A DNA stretch of 64,000 nucleotides from Cryptomeria japonica. Its lineage: Eukaryota > Streptophyta > Pinopsida > Cupressales > Cupressaceae. The DNA lies in the NCBI RefSeq assembly GCF_030272615.1, contig NC_081415.1, forward strand, positions 624,217,740 to 624,281,739. Direction: 5' to 3'. The position numbers were made by a program, and so were the translations under genes. How positions within the stretch are numbered: position 1 is the stretch's first letter; each line of letters opens with the position of its first letter. The notes under the pieces are model-generated. The model saw nothing but the letters and a program-made list of their open reading frames with translations. It was not told where the DNA came from and ran no database searches. Positions 23,883 to 35,430 of this stretch are shown piece by piece.

Positions 23883-26800
23883 ATGATGAAGAGGGAAGGT
23901 CCAAAGTTTAACAGGGAAAATTTTCATATATGGAAAGATAGGATGAAGATATTCATTAGAAGCATGGGTGCTCAACACTAGAATTATGTTGAGAATGTCT
24001 ATGTTGTCCATACTGGTACTCTCACCAATGACCAAAAGAGAGAGATATAAGAAAATGGGCAAGTCATGGATGCCCTCATCAGTATTTTATCCGACATTGA
24101 GTTTATTGATGTTCGGGACAAGGTAAATCCCAAAGAGGTATGGGATGCTCTTGAAAATATCTATGGTGGTGATGAACATGTGAAATAGGCTAAGGAAGAA
24201 AGCCTGAGAGGGAAGTTTGAAGATATGCAGATGGTTGAAGGTGAGACCATTCAGCAGTATGGAATAAGAATCAAAATAGTTGTTGGAGAAATCAAGAGTG
24301 CAGGTGGTAAAATAGAAGATTCCACTGTGGTAAGAAAAGTCCTAAGATCCTTGTTGCCAGTCTATGCAATAAGGGTTGCTGCTATCCAGGAGCTAAGATC
24401 AATAGACAAGTCTAAAGTATCCTTAGACTCCATCATAGCCAAGTTAACAGCATATGAGCTAAATAGTTTTGATGGCAGTGTTCAAATGACTGAATCAACA
24501 TTCAAAGCCTCTGCTATACCATCTAGAAAAGGAAAAGAAGCTAGCACTAGTGGGGAACCTAGTCAGAGCAGAGAAATGAATGATGAGGAGATTCTAATGG
24601 CATTTGAAGCTATCCTTGCCAAGAAGCTTCCTAAAGGAAACAGTAAATACAAAGGTAAGCTACCTTTGAAATGCTTTTCTTGTAACTAGATAGGACATAT
24701 TGCTATAAACTATCCTAATGGTGATAACAAGGACAAACCAGAAAGGTTCAGGAAATTCAAAGGAGGAAATCAGAGAAACTATTTTGTGGCAGTTGATGAT
24801 GGTGTCACAGATGAGGAATCAGAAGATGAAGAGAATGAAGACAGTGTGTTTGTTGTTGTAAAGGAAGATGTGGCTGACAAGAAGGCTATTGTCTCCCGGT
24901 TTGATAATTCCAATGAGTGGATCATTGACAGTGGCTATTCTCACCATATGACAGGTGACCGAAGCAAGTTTCTATCCTTGGAGGAGTATGATGGTGGTCT
25001 GGTTCACTTTGGTAATGATGCACCATGCATGGTCAAAGGCATAGGGTCCATCTCTCTAAATGGAAAGAGCAGTGCTGACAATGTGTACTGGGTTGATGGT
25101 CTCAGACACAACCTTCTGAGTGTTGCCCAGCTAAATGATAGTGGCCTCACTCTGGAATTCAAGAATGGAGTTTGCAGAATCAAAGGAAAAAATGGTAAAT
25201 TGGTGGCCACCGGCATGCAGACCAAAGGTAATCTATTTCATCTGAATGCAAATATAAGTACATGTCTTATGGATAAAATTGATGATAGATGGATATGGCA
25301 TAGGAGACTCTGTCATGTAAACTTTGATAACATCATGAAGGCTAGTGAGATCAAGGTAGTTAGAGGGTTGTCGGTGCTAAGAAAACAGGATAATACCTTG
25401 TGTAGAGAGTGTCAATTGGGGGAAATCTTTCACTACTGACAACTTGCTTGATCTTGTGCATACTGATTTGTGTGGTCCTATGAAAACTAGAAGTGTGCAG
25501 GGTGATAGCTACTTCATGATTCTCACTGATGACTACTCAAGAATGATGTGGGTCACATTATTGAAAGACAAGCCTGAAGCCTTTGTGAAATTCAAGGCTT
25601 TCAGAGCATTAGTGGAGAAGGAAAGTAGTAAAAGAATCAAGTGTCTCAGAACTGATCAAGGAGGGGAATTCACTTCTGGTGAATTCAATTACTGTGAAGA
25701 ATTTGGCATCAAAAGGCAACTATCTACCCCCCAGACTCCACAATAGAATGGCCTAATAGAGAGGAATAACCAGACTATGGTTGAAGTAGCTAGAACCATG
25801 TTGATTCAAGGAAAGGTAGCTGACACCTTTTGGAGAGAAGCGGTGAGCACTACAGTCTACATTATGAACCAGGTACTCATCAAGAAAGGTAAGGACAAAA
25901 ATCCTTATGAGTATTGGACCGGTAAGACACCTGTGGTTGGCTACTTTAGGGTATTTGGTAGCAAATGTTACATCAAGAGGAATGAACATCATGGAAAATT
26001 TGAAGCTAAATGTGATGAGGGAATATTCCTAGGATATTACACCAGGAGTAAAGCTTTCGAGTGTTACAATAACAGGACTTAGAGAATTATGGAGAGTATC
26101 AATGCAAGAATTGATGAATCCTCTAAGAAAACTAAGGAAACTGGTAGCGAGCAAGATATGAATGAACCAGTTGCAACCTTCTAGGAACCGGTTGCCAGTC
26201 AACCAGGTACCAGTAACAGTGTTCATGAACTGGTGAATGCGGATACTGATGAAGATGAGGATGAAGAGGAAAAGCAAGAAGAACCAGTCAATACCATTCC
26301 TTGGTATGTCAAGTTGAATCATGATCCTAAGCAGATCATAGGAGATAAGGATGTAGGAATCCTTACAAGGAGAAAGATCTGAGAAAAATAATGTATGATC
26401 TCTGAATTTGAGCCTAAATCATTCAAAGAGGCTCATAAAGATGAAGACTGGATCAAGGCAATGGAAGACGAACTTGATCAGATACAGAAAAATGGTACAT
26501 GGTCCTTGGTACCCAAACCAGAGCATAAAAATGTCATTGGCACCAAATGGGTGTTCAGAAACAAGCTAAATGAGGATGGCACAGTGATCAGGAATAAAGA
26601 CAAATTGGTGTGCAAAGGATATACTCAGGAAGAAGGAGAAGACTATGGATAAACCTTTGCTCCTATAGCCAGATTGGAAGGAGTTCATATGCTTCTTGCA
26701 TATGCAGCTTTTAAAAGGTTCAAAGTATATCAAATGGATGTAAAATCTGCATTCCTAAATGGTGTACTTGAAGAGGAGGTATATATAGAGCAACTAGATG

Positions 26801-27940
26801 GGTTTTCCGTATCTAAAGATAGTGATATGGTGTACAGGCTACATAAAGCCTTATATGGTCTAAACCAAGCACCCAGGGCATGGTATGAGTGACTACATTC
26901 ACATCTTGTAAAGATTGGATTTGAGAGAACAAGTGAAGATAGCAATATCTACTTGAAGTTTGAAGGAGATAAGATCCTAATCTGTGAGGTTTGTGCTGAT
27001 GATATTATCTTTGGTGGAGATGACAAGATGAGTCATGAGTTTGCTGATGAGATGAAGAAAGAGTTTGAGATGTCACTCATAGGGGAGATTAAGTTCTTCA
27101 TTGGACTACAGATCCAGTAGATTAAAGATGGAATCTTTATCACTGAGTCCAAATATGTCAAAGAGGTGTTGAAGACTTTTGGCATGGAAGATAGAAAACT
27201 GGTTGGTACACTGATGGTGACCAGTTGCAAATTGACAAAAGAGGATGATTCCACACTGGTTGATGAGAAGGAATACCGATCAATGATTGGTATGTTGCAT
27301 TATGTAGTGCATAGTAGACCAGATATTGTACATGCAGTTGGCATTACTGCAAGGTTCCAGAAAAGTCCAAGAGAATCCCACTTGATTGCAGTCAAGCGGA
27401 TTCTTAGGTATCTGAAGGGAACAATTGACTATGGATTGTGGTAACCATACAACAATGATTTCAATCTGAAATTGTTTATAGATGTTGATTGGGCAGGTAA
27501 TGTGGATGACCAGAAAAGCACAACTGGTGGTGCATTCTTTCTCGGTGGTAGACTAGTCTCATGGATGAGTAAAAAGCAAAGTTGTATCTCTCAGTCTACA
27601 GCGGAAGCGGAGTATGTTGCAGCTTTCATGAACTGCACTCAGATAATTTGGATGAAGCATGGAAGGCTTCAAAATCCCTGTATCTGAATTGGTAAGTATA
27701 TTTTATGATAACACCAGTGCTATCAATATTTTAAAGAATCCGGTTTTACATTCTAGAACCAAGCATTTTGAGCTTAAGTATCATTTCTTGAGGGAAAAGG
27801 TTCAGAATAAAGAGATTGCACTGGAACATGTTTCCAGTAAGGAGTAGTTAGCAGACATATTCACCAAGCCTCTTCCAAAGACTACATTTATGCATTTAAG
27901 AGGTGAATTGGGGGTATTGCCCCTTCAGGTGGTGAACTAA
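23883..27940 (+). pseudogene. Element B gag-pol polyprotein, copia type, frameshifted
   Basis: The frame opens with ATGATGAAGAGG like A and closes at a TAA at 27938. Gag stops occur near 23979, 24048 and 24186. In the zinc knuckle (from 24672) the tryptophan codon has become a stop and the last cysteine is tyrosine. Protease keeps DSG at 24927-24935. A deletion near 25430 removes a few residues after RECQ and shifts the frame. Integrase has LVHTDLCGPM and an in-frame stop inside the QQNG motif (25744). Reverse transcriptase has YGLNQAPRAWY, but its active box reads CADD (26992-27003) instead of FVDD. A second frameshift lies near 27655 in RNase H. It cannot make a working polyprotein. Confidence 0.92.
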
Positions 27941-28159
27941 AAGTATCTTTTCCACATTGGTCAAGTATTGTATAGTCAAATTTTTGTTGATTGATGTGTT
28001 GAAGGATGCTACTCCTTAGGGGGAGCAGCATAATGGGACAGGGTTGCTTGTGCCTCCACTTTGGCATTGTTGTCAAAGGGGGAGAAGGAGTGAAGCAGAA
28101 AATATATCTGTAGGAGAAGATGTGAAGCAGAGAGATATCTTTGTATATTGCCATCAATG

Positions 28160-28173
28160 CCAAAGGGGGAGAT
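28160..28173 (+). other. Polypurine tract of element B
   Basis: CCAAAGGGGGAGAT lies immediately before the 3' LTR and is identical to the tract of A and C. Confidence 0.9.
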
Positions 28174-29690
28174 TGTTGGCATTATGTGAACCGGTATAAG
28201 GACATAATGATATTGTATGTTCTCATTGATGTCAATATGTGATCTGAAGTGAACCGACATATGTGTGAACAGGTATATGTGTTGAAGTGAAGTGGTATAC
28301 TTGTTCAAGATGAACCAGCACATGGAAGCACTGTGTGACTACCAATTGGTAGGTAGTTTCCAGTTCAGGATTTCCGGTTGGAGTACCTCAAGCCTGTGTG
28401 ACTCAGTCGGTGATCTTTGTGTGATGAGTCAATGGTATAACAAAGAACAAGTCATGTTGCCATGCAAGCTATATGCACGTGAAGGATCTTGCATGAAGAA
28501 GACTATTCCTATCTATCTCAGGAATGTGCGAAGTTTTTCAAATGGTGATAACACGTGATGGGTTATTAGTCGCCATGAAATTTGTGGATAATGGATGATG
28601 GAGAATGTCTTGAGATCGATTTAGGATTGTTGCATTTAATGCAGTATGATTCAATGGTTAGGATTGAACTGCTTGAATTGCTTAATGTAAAAGGTTTAGG
28701 GTTTAGGTTTTTTGTTACCGACCTATCTGTTTTCTATAAGGTCGATGTTGTGTTTCTTTCTAAGGTTGTTGGCAAAAGTTGTGAGTATGTATCCAAGGGA
28801 AGTGATACGTGATTCTTGCCAGACCAAAGGAGAGAAGAGACACCTACAAAGTGAATGTGCAGAAGGTGAAGAGGGACCAAAACAGATCTGCATTAGCATT
28901 GAGTGTTGTTACTAGATCATTGTAATTCTTGTTGATCTCTAACCACTTCAATAGTTGTGAAATCCTTTAACAAGGTAGCTTTAACTGGCTTGATTCAAAT
29001 CCCTTAACCAGGTAACTCAAAGTTAATGATTTCTGAGAAGCTATAGAGCTCTGGAGATCCTTTAGCTATTGAGTTCTTGAAATCCTCTAACAAGGTAACC
29101 CCAACCAGGTTTAACCCTTAACCGGGTATTGTAGTCGTCCCTTAACCGGGTGATCCCTAATAGGATCGGTTCCTAGCAGAACCTATTATAATGTCTTTAA
29201 CTGGACAAGGCTCCTAACACAACGGACTTCTAAAGAGTTCAAAAGAAAATTGTGGGTATTCATCCCCACCGTGGTTTTTCCCAGTTGGGTTTCCATGTGA
29301 AAAATATGTGTGTCATGTGTGATGCTTTTGTCTTGTGATGCTTTTTTATTACCTGTTAAGCATATGATGGTTCTGTGTTTTATGCCTATCTATAAAACAT
29401 ACTGAACCAACTGTTGTGAAGATTAGATGACAATTTACCTATTCATGCATAAGGGTGTAATGGTATTGTAGTATTGAGCTAAGAGGAAAGCTTAGTGAGT
29501 GACCAATTTATGATTGTTTTAGTTGCTTTGGGTCTTACTGGTTGCACTCTATTTTAGCTAAGTATCACTGCTTGCTAGTCATTTGAAGTATTTGTTGTTA
29601 AATCGGTTTTTAACTGTGTTTTTGTGTGTAATGATTCATCCCCCCCTCTCAGTACCAGTTTGGTACTATTGGTTCATCATTGAGTTATGA
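28174..29690 (+). repeat. 3' LTR of element B
   Basis: This 1,517-bp LTR pairs with 22296-23812. It differs by scattered substitutions (several percent by eye) and its terminal CA is changed to GA. Confidence 0.93.
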
Positions 29691-29695
29691 AGATC

Positions 29696-29980
29696 AACTA
29701 GAGGTCAAAAGATTAGAAGAAAATTTCATAAATGCATGGAATTTTTTCCTACTCAAGGGGGGTCATGTTGTTGTGATGATGAGAGAATAGGTGACATCAA
29801 GGTGCCCTTGAGGTACAAACATATATAGAAACAATGGGTACCCAAGGAACTTCCTCCAATAAACACTATTTTTTGTGTTAATGAGAGGATATATTGCATA
29901 GCACCATCATCATTACATGGTTTGGGCATGTTTTTCATGGATGGCATAATGGTCTTTTACAACAAAGTTGCTGAATTGAT
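29696..29980 (+). pseudogene. Unidentified host reading frame, right part
   Basis: This continues the frame of 22150-22295 after element B. It reads RGQKIRRKFHKCMEFFPTQG, a cysteine-rich SCCCDDERI, then IKVPLRYKHI, a TAG stop near 29828, KQWVPKELPPINTIFCVNER and IYCIAPSSLHGLGMFFMDGI, ending AELI. About 95 codons carry only one stop, and hydrophobic and charged residues alternate as in a folded domain. The frame ends exactly where the CACTA-like sequence begins (29981). I do not recognise the protein. It appears to be a host gene exon or gene fragment interrupted twice, by B and by the sequence at 29981. Confidence 0.5.
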
Positions 29981-30340
29981 CACTAGTACATGTGGGCCTA
30001 AATTCTAACAGGTAATTGTCGGAAGTCCAATGACACCACGTCGGACTTCCGACCAATTTAACCATCAAAAACTCGTTGTCGGTCTTCCCGATGATGTCAT
30101 TTGCATCAAAAGTCCGACAAAATTATGAACTCTTCCGACAATGGCTATATTTTCTCCCCCAACCAAAAATTACGATGGATTGCGGTCGAAATTTTGATGG
30201 CCTCTATGTTTGCATCTCGATGACTATCTGACAAAGAAGTGATGTCAGATATACAGTATCCTTTTCGAATGATTCTTTAGTTGTCATCGGAATTCCAATG
30301 GTATTAGATGCTGTGGGTCAGATGGCTTTGTCATCGGTGC
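29981..30340. mobile_element. Possible CACTA-type DNA transposon end with subterminal repeats
   Basis: CACTAGTACATGTGGGCC begins exactly where the neighbouring reading frame is cut. It is followed by at least six degenerate copies, in both orientations, of a gtcggaagtcc/ggacttccgac word (about 30015, 30043, 30080, 30108, 30130 and 30290). CACTA (En/Spm) elements have CACTA termini and such subterminal arrays. No matching opposite end was found in the window and no transposase was seen, so this is either one end of a larger or broken element or a coincidence. Confidence 0.4.
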
Positions 30341-30792
30341 ATGAAAGCATTGAACAAGTTCTACTTTTAAAAATTACATAAAACATTTTTAATTTATTTG
30401 ATTCAATGTTATTTGCAAAAAAAGGTTATCAATGATGTTTCCTTTCTCCAAGAATTTTCTAGGATCTTTTCGTCAAATAATATGTAACATCCAGTGACTA
30501 AATCTTTTCTTTACAAATGCTTATTTTATTTAATTATCATCTGAGCATGAATTATAATTTATATATGTGTTGAAGAAGAAGATACAAGCTGAAGACTCGT
30601 GTGCAAGTAAATTTTGTAAAAGAAAGCAAGAGGCATTATCTTGAATGACATGGAAACAAGCTCATCGGCTGCCTAGAAGAGAGCAATCAGAAAAAAGAAG
30701 AGGAAAGTGTTAAAGGGTGATAAATACATAGAGAGTATGCAATACAAATAAATAATGTATGGAGTGTCTAATGTGATGTCTCTAATTTATGT
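30341..30792. other. Spacer, no gene identified
   Basis: Mostly AT-rich, with a lysine- and glutamate-rich translation near 30560-30720 that might be degraded coding sequence upstream of the methyltransferase fragment. Nothing can be assigned. Confidence 0.3.
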
Positions 30793-31401
30793 CCGGAGGG
30801 AATAACTAGTTTTGGAGTTCCTGGGAAACCTATTGGGCTAGGCTTGGAAGAAACAAATGTGTTCATGCAAGGACCACCTTTTTTCTATTATGAGAATGAT
30901 GGTTTTGCACCGAAGGATATTTGGAAAGAAATATTCAAAAATTTATATAGTGTGGAACCAGAGTTGGTGGACTCGAAGTCCTTTTCAACTTCTAGAAGAC
31001 TAAGAGGTTATGTACACAATCTCCTAATAGAAGGGCAATTTCAAGTATTACCTCTCCCCCCATGACTATTCAGGAAGCGTTTCCTTAGGCAAAGGACTAT
31101 TGGCCTCCATAGGATCAAAGAAAAAAATTTAAGCATAGACTCTAGACAATGTGGTGTCCTTCATGAAGAGCTTTGCACTATAATTGAAAATTCACAAGGG
31201 AAACTGCAAGATAGTGAATAGAAATACATTCTTGAAAAGTGTGAAGAATGGATCTTGGTTTGGGTGGGGCCAGGTCAGGTGGCTCCTCTAGAGGTTGAGG
31301 AGATAGAAATCATAATAGGATTTAAAAAGATCACACTCATGGAACTTTGTGTGCGACTGATCGAATGTGTTGTTTCGGTAATGCATTCCAAATAGGTCAC
31401 A
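30793..31401 (+). pseudogene. Fragment of a DRM-type DNA (cytosine-5) methyltransferase
   Basis: Translated pieces follow the order of plant DRM proteins, the de novo methyltransferases of RNA-directed DNA methylation. They are: PEGITSFGVPGKPIGLGLEE; QGPPFFYYEND with APKDIW; VEPELVDSKSF, RGYVHNL and LPLPP (to 31062); MTIQEAFP with a degraded WPPxD (31062 on); ILEKCEEWILVWVG with VAPLEVEEIEIIIGF (to about 31325); and KDHTHG, TDRM, GNAFQ (31326-31401). The order and spacing resemble the part just before the FSGIGG motif, which is absent. The frame changes at about 31062, 31100-31160 and 31326, and several stops occur, so it is a pseudogene. Element E's LTR begins at 31403 and cuts it off. The family assignment rests on recalled motifs, not a search. 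Confidence 0.7.
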
Positions 31402-31402
31402 C

Positions 31403-32124
31403 ATAGTATAGAGCTAGACAAAGACATCCAATTTGTACAGAAAAATGCAGAACTCAACGGATGCTAACTAAATAGACAAAATGCAACAGACAAAAATATT
31501 AACTACGAAAAATAAAAGCTAAATAGAAGAGGAAGTTAAGAGCAAACTCACCAAGATGCTCACTCTGATGTTTCCTTCCGCAATATGACACTCAATCCTA
31601 CAATGTAATCCCTACACAAATGCAAGAGAGAAAATATTGGGGGTTGTGTTTTGGAGTCTGCCTAAGTCAGATCCCCATTTTGGTGTTTCCACCTCCACGG
31701 ACAACCCAAAATTCCATGGGAAAGGAAGATGATGAAGAAGATGATAAATAAAAATGCTCAGACAAATACAAAGATAATGCTATGCTATTTGGTAATTGGA
31801 AAATAACAAGATATTTGAAATGCAAGATAGAGTTAGATTACTCCCTTAGGGCTTGGCAAGTGTTTGTATGCTCAGTAAACCTAGTAGCTCAATGATGCTA
31901 CAACAATGGTGGTGTTGTCTCCAAGAGATTCAATTTCCAAGAGCAAGTCTCCAATCTCCCAAAAGATCCCTTGGAAATATCCCAAAACCAAGGATATAAG
32001 CAAAGGGATGAGTTTGAATGTTGGTGGAGGGAAGCATTACAATTCCTTCTTGCCATGGGTCATAATGTCCCAAAAACCACCTATTGGCTAGCAGGTTGGT
32101 AGGACAGTAGCACACCATGCAGAC
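31403..32124 (-). repeat. 3' LTR of element E, outer part (truncated, cut by G)
   Basis: The match to 62543-63262 starts at about agtatagagct and includes gacaaagacatcc, aactcaacggatgctaacta and the aagatgctcac(t)...tgatgtttccttcc stretch. The outer 250 bp present in the right LTR is missing. The last five bases, CAGAC, are the duplicated target of element G. Confidence 0.82.
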
Positions 32125-33508
32125 TGGTGCAGAGGCACCTAAAGTACAAGAGATAAATGAGTTTAAGAGTCCTTATATCATTTATTAAAATATATTTGAT
32201 TCATTTGTGATGTATTTGAGTCTAAATGTAAGGCTATGTGAAGCCATTTATATGACATTGTTAATATTGTTATGTTAAGGTCCTAGTTTGATCAAGAAGA
32301 CAAAAATATGAAAGAATGTCTAATAAAGGCTAAAAATCATGTAAAAGGTCTTAAATAGGTTATTTGGACATGTCTAGGGTGATTTTACAAAGTGTGGAGT
32401 CATTTTTATTAAGTGTCATAAAAGTTGTCAAAATGCATAAAAATTGTAAAGCATGAAACAATGCAAAAAGGCATTAAAAGTTGTCAAAAGGAAGATGAAA
32501 GGTCATAAGGGTGGTTAAGTGGTTTCTAACTACCTAAATATGTATAAATATGATGTATTGGTTGAACCAAATCATATGGGAGAGAATAGAGAAAGAGGAG
32601 AACATTTTGGAGCAATTGAGTGAATTTGAATCTCTTATTTTGATTGGTTTTTTTTTGTTAAGTTGTTGTTTCCAGGCCTTGTACGGCCATGTACAGCCTG
32701 GAAACCCTGTAATATAGTAATGGTTAGATATTATATTTAATCCTCTTTCCTATACTTTTGGTTTGATCAATTTTTATTAACTATGGAGGAAGTTATGAGA
32801 TTTTTCGTGAAAGTTAGTATTTGCAGATTCAGGATTTCTGAGAACAGTCATAGTGAAATGCGTGGTAAGAACGCATATGGAAGATTCAAGAACTCTAATT
32901 ATATTCATTGGAAATATATTTGAGTAATATTTCATTTCCTTTTGGTTTGGTTCAATTTCATGATGATTTGTGGAATCTATGACATTTTTAATGAAGACTG
33001 GTTTTAAACCCTCTTCAATGGAGTTGCAGGAAAAGAGTTGTGATGGTATAATTATTTATGATTGGTAAAAATAAATAGTTTACATATTAAAAAACTATAT
33101 TCATATATTCTTCAGATGGAATTGGTTTGGTATCATTTGAAATTGTTTTGAGAAAGATATATGATGCCCTAGGCAGGGGTTGGAGTTTTAAATCTGGATT
33201 ATGATAGAGACATGGATCAGAATTTATAGTCTGAAAAATAATTGTTTGGGGAATCAAATGAGATTATCAGACCTTAAGATTTTATAAGATGATAGATAAT
33301 GTAGTTATCTACAAACGTTGTATTTTCCATAAATTTTGGTTTGGAGTTTTGGTTGGTCAAATAATTCAATCTTTAAAGACTGTCTTGAAGACAGCAATGT
33401 TGTGGTTTTCTTTATAAGTTGCCTTTGTTCAAAGATATTATTGAACGAATGTTGAAAGGATCATAAAGGATCCTATTGATCATTTGGTTTGTAAGATTCT
33501 CTACATCA
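32125..33508 (+). repeat. 5' LTR of element G
   Basis: It starts TGGTGCAGAGGCACC and ends CTCTACATCA. Near 32670-32702 it holds an imperfect palindrome, ccaggccttgtacggccatg continuing tacagcctgg, followed by ctgtaatatagtaa. Confidence 0.92.
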
Positions 33509-33511
33509 AAT

Positions 33512-33523
33512 TGGTATTAGAGC
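33512..33523 (+). other. Primer-binding site of element G
   Basis: TGGTATTAGAGC lies three bases after the LTR end. It is an 11 of 12 match to the initiator tRNA-Met complement and identical to the site of element B. Confidence 0.85.
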
Positions 33524-34041
33524 TTGAAGATCTTGAGTGTGTGGGTAGAGCGCCGAGGGAGGCAATCCACACCAGGACCTTGGAGATTTGGTATTTGTTT
33601 TGTTGATGAGTTTTGGTTGCAGGTGCTCATCCATCTTGCTGCATATGAAGGTTGGGTTGTGTAAAGGGCCAAGAGAAGGTCCAGGGCCAAGGAGTGGTCC
33701 AGTTGATTGCCAAGAGACTAGGGAGAGAGGCATAGCGAAGGACTCCTAGGTGAGGCATTTGGGAGAGTTGTTTGTGGTGAGTTTGAAGCGGCAATTGAAA
33801 AGGTGGATCTTTGACTGATAAGGCACCATGGAGTTGCAGCCATTAATACTCCACTGATAGGAGTATTTGAGAAGATAATTTTGAGGACAGTCCTGTGTCC
33901 TAAAGGGAGAAGATGATGGTGATAAAGGCATGAAGAGGAAAAGGCAAATGAAGGTAAAGATGAAGATTTTTGTCACAATTTTTTTTGCAGGTTATGGCAC
34001 ACCTTTCCAAGAGACTTCGAAAATTTTCAAGGTTGGCAGTA
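33524..34041 (+). other. Internal region of element G, non-coding
   Basis: About 520 bp with relatively high G content (gggccaagagaaggtccagg and similar near 33666). No open frame resembles gag or pol. No clear polypurine tract precedes the 3' LTR; the last bases read ttcaaggttggcagta. Confidence 0.7.
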
Positions 34042-35425
34042 TGGTGCAGAGGCACCTAAAGTACAAGAGATAAATGAGTTTAAGAGTCCTTATATCATGT
34101 ATTAAAATATATTTGATTCATTTGTGATGTATTTGAGTCTAAATGTAAGGCTATGTGAAGCCATTTATATGACATTGTTAATATTGTTATGTTAAGGTCC
34201 TAGTTTGATCAAGAAGACAAAAATATGAAAGAATGTCTAATAAAGGCTAAAAATCATGTAAAAGGTCTTAAATAGGTTATTTGGACATGTCTAGGGTGAT
34301 TTTACAAAGTGTGGAGTCATTTTTATTAAGTGTCATAAAAGTTGTCAAAATGCATAAAAATTGTAAAGCATGAAACAATGCAAAAAGGCATTAAAAGTTG
34401 TCAAAAGGAAGATGAAAGGTCATAAGGGTGGTTAAGTGGTTTCTAACTACCTAAATATGTATAAATATGATGTATTTGTCGAACCAAATCATATGGGAGA
34501 GAATAGAGAAAGAGGAGAACATTTTGGAGCAATTGAGTGAATTTGAATCTCTTATTTTGATTGGTTTTTTTTTGTTAAGTTGTTGTTTCCAGGCCTTGTA
34601 CGGCCATGTACGGCCTGGAAACCCTGTAATATAGTAATTGTTAGATAGTATATTGAATCCTCTTTCCTATACTTTTGGTTTGATCAATTTTTATTAACTA
34701 TGGAGGAAGTTATGAGATTTTTCGTGAAAGTTAGTATTTGTAGATTCAGGATTTCTGAGAATAGTCATAGTGAAATGCGTGGTAAGAACGCATATGGAAG
34801 ATTCGAGAACTATAATTATATTCATTGGAAATATATTTGAGTAATATTTCATTTCCTTTTGGTTTGGTTCAATTTCATGATGATTTGTGGAATCTATGAC
34901 ATTTTTAATGAAGACTGGTTTTAAACCCTCTTCAATGGAGTTGCAGGAAAAGAGTTGTGATGGTATAATTATTTATGATTGGTAAAAATAAATAGTTTAC
35001 ATATTCAAAAACTAGATTCATATATTCTTCAGATGGAGTTGGTTTGGTATCATTTGAAATTGTTTTGAGAAAGATATATGATGCCCTAGGCAGGGGTTGG
35101 AGTTTTAAATCTGGATTATGACAGAGACATGGATCAGAATTTATAGTCTGAAAAATAATTGTTTGGGGAATCAAATGAGATTATCAGACCTTAAGATTTT
35201 ATAAGATGATAGATAATGTAGTTATCTACAAATGTTGTATTTTCCAGAAATTTTGGTTTGGAGTTTTGGTTGGTCAAATAATTCAATCTTTAAAGACTGT
35301 CTTGAAGACAACAATGTTGTGGTTTTCTTTATAAGTTGCCTTTGTTCAAAGATATTATTGAATGAATGTTGAAAGGATCATAAAGGATCCTATTGATCAT
35401 TTGGTTTGTAAGATGCTCTACATCA
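34042..35425 (+). repeat. 3' LTR of element G
   Basis: This 1,384-bp LTR pairs with 32125-33508 without indels. In this copy the palindrome near 34589-34619 is better formed (gtacggcctgg). Confidence 0.92.
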
Positions 35426-35430
35426 CAGAC

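Larger units (their letters stand above)
22296..29690 (+). mobile_element. Copia LTR retrotransposon B, complete but decayed
   Basis: This is a 7.4-kb plus-strand insertion with a perfect 5-bp duplication AGATC at 22291-22295 and 29691-29695. Both LTRs are 1,517 bp. The primer-binding site, polypurine tract and pol order are those of element A, and long stretches of protein are near-identical to A, so the two are one family. B has two frameshifts and more than ten stops. The last LTR base pair reads TTATGA instead of TTATCA. Confidence 0.95.
32125..35425 (+). mobile_element. Element G: short non-coding LTR retrotransposon with large LTRs
   Basis: Two 1,384-bp LTRs of equal length (32125-33508 and 34042-35425) enclose only 533 bp. 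A perfect CAGAC duplication flanks the element (32120-32124 and 35426-35430). A primer-binding site follows the left LTR. The internal region has no gag or pol. By eye the LTRs differ at about 20 sites with no indel (about 1.4%), so insertion was recent relative to A, B and C. It is TRIM- or LARD-like in lacking genes, but its LTR to internal ratio is unusual. It must rely on proteins from another element. Confidence 0.9.

Noticed and set aside
31287-31291. TCTAG as the missing left target duplication of element E
   Set aside because: It matches 63462-63466 by sequence, but the E LTR similarity starts only at 31403 and the DRM-like frame runs across this position, so it is a coincidence.
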